Part shown: piece by piece, positions 63,666-64,000 of the stretch | Layout: each line of letters begins with the position of its first letter | Numbering within the stretch: the stretch's first letter is position 1 | Assembly: GCA_014529385.2 (NCBI GenBank) | Contig: CM043943.1 | Span: 159,716,747 to 159,780,746 of the forward strand | Origin: Adiantum capillus-veneris | Taxonomy: Eukaryota; Streptophyta; Polypodiopsida; Polypodiales; Pteridaceae | Length of the DNA: 64,000 nucleotides | Direction: 5' to 3' | Notes under the pieces: model-generated | The model's database searches: none | Told to the model about the DNA's origin: nothing | Seen by the model: the letters and a program-made list of their open reading frames with translations, nothing else | Translations under genes and position numbers: made by a program

Positions 63666-64000
63666 TTCCCCTAAAAGACTTCAACTTTTCCGTCTCGGCA
63701 ATTTGTTTTCCCCAAGTTTTTGTGGTCAGAATTGATCCGAACTGATTGATACTTGGTCAATTGTTTAATCTTGTCAGTTGGACAACTTCTGTTTCATCAA
63801 GTGAGAATTTTGTTGCAGTTATGCTGAAAAAGACATTATACGCGTATGATGTCTTTTTTCACAGATTTAGACTATTTTGGTTATGCTCACTCTCAGTAGG
63901 CCCCTTATGCTCTTTCCACTCACAAAATTCAGTTTGAACTCTGTTTGAGCAAGTTATGGCTAATTTAGGCTTTTCTTGGCAATTTTCCGCTTTTAACTTG
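63666..64000 (-). other. Tat-B leader with one palindrome
   Basis: This is a non-coding leader upstream of Gag. A near-perfect palindrome at 63832-63853 starts GACATTATACG and ends CGTATGATGTC, with A- and T-rich extensions of the arms. More copies may lie beyond the window. Confidence 0.7.

Larger units (their letters stand above)
46937..64000 (-). mobile_element. Tat-like Ty3 retrotransposon Tat-B, continues past the window
   Basis: The order in its own sense direction is leader (from beyond 64000), Gag (63665-61128), linker, protease, a 1,349-codon RT/RNase H/integrase ORF, a C-terminal module, a 2.9 kb region with palindromes, a coiled-coil ORF, the polypurine tract and the 3' LTR (47909-46937). 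It has far fewer stops than Tat-A. The 5' LTR is outside. It sits in LINE ORF1. The five bases on the right of its LTR end, read in plus, are CTTCA (46932-46936). Confidence 0.9.

Overview
The window looks like transposon-dominated nuclear DNA of a land plant with a large genome. The evidence is the mix of element families: Ty3 chromovirus, Tat-like Ty3, another Ty3 lineage, Ty1/copia, L1-type LINE, hAT, PIF/Harbinger and CACTA. Long (GA)n/(CT)n tracts are also frequent. I see no tRNA, rRNA, organellar or bacterial operon signal, and only one trace of a host gene, a piece of a CacyBP-like CS domain near 9.6 kb. A fern, lycophyte or gymnosperm is my guess; the sequence does not settle it.

Layout. 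1-7.1 kb: a chromovirus-type Ty3 element with an SR-rich gag and a chromodomain, broken by one frameshift inside RT. 7.1-15.4 kb: simple-sequence DNA, a foldback/(GA)n compound repeat, the CacyBP-like fragment, and a complete 1.75 kb non-autonomous LTR element with a 5-bp target duplication. 15.5-17.1 kb: a non-autonomous hAT-type element with an 8-bp target duplication. 18.4-19.4 kb: a decayed PIF/Harbinger transposase. 20.4-30.5 kb: a Ty3 element (Gyp-2) with two ~2 kb LTRs, each carrying two tandem homologous small ORFs. 30.5-33.1 kb: the left part of a copia element. 33.1-42.8 kb: a Tat-like Ty3 element (Tat-A), inserted in the copia integrase and cut off at its own integrase zinc finger by a CACTA end at 42,841. 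43.4-46.9 kb: an L1 LINE on the minus strand. 46,937 to beyond 64,000: a second Tat-like element (Tat-B) on the minus strand, inserted in LINE ORF1, with long and mostly open reading frames.

The most unusual material is in Gyp-2 and the Tat pair. The Gyp-2 LTRs hold two ORFs that overlap by ATGA, are about 43% identical to each other in protein, and show no nucleotide difference between the two LTRs while the LTR flanks differ by roughly 3%. Tat-B has a duplicated pre-integrase/HHCC module, Glu in place of the catalytic Asp in its normal protease, and a second retropepsin-like domain with an intact DSG placed after integrase. It also carries a ~1,000-codon coiled-coil ORF downstream. Both Tat elements carry arrays of a 22-bp palindrome spaced about 284 bp apart, with an apparent compensatory base-pair change between the families. 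Nested insertions explain most junctions and predict what should lie right of the window.
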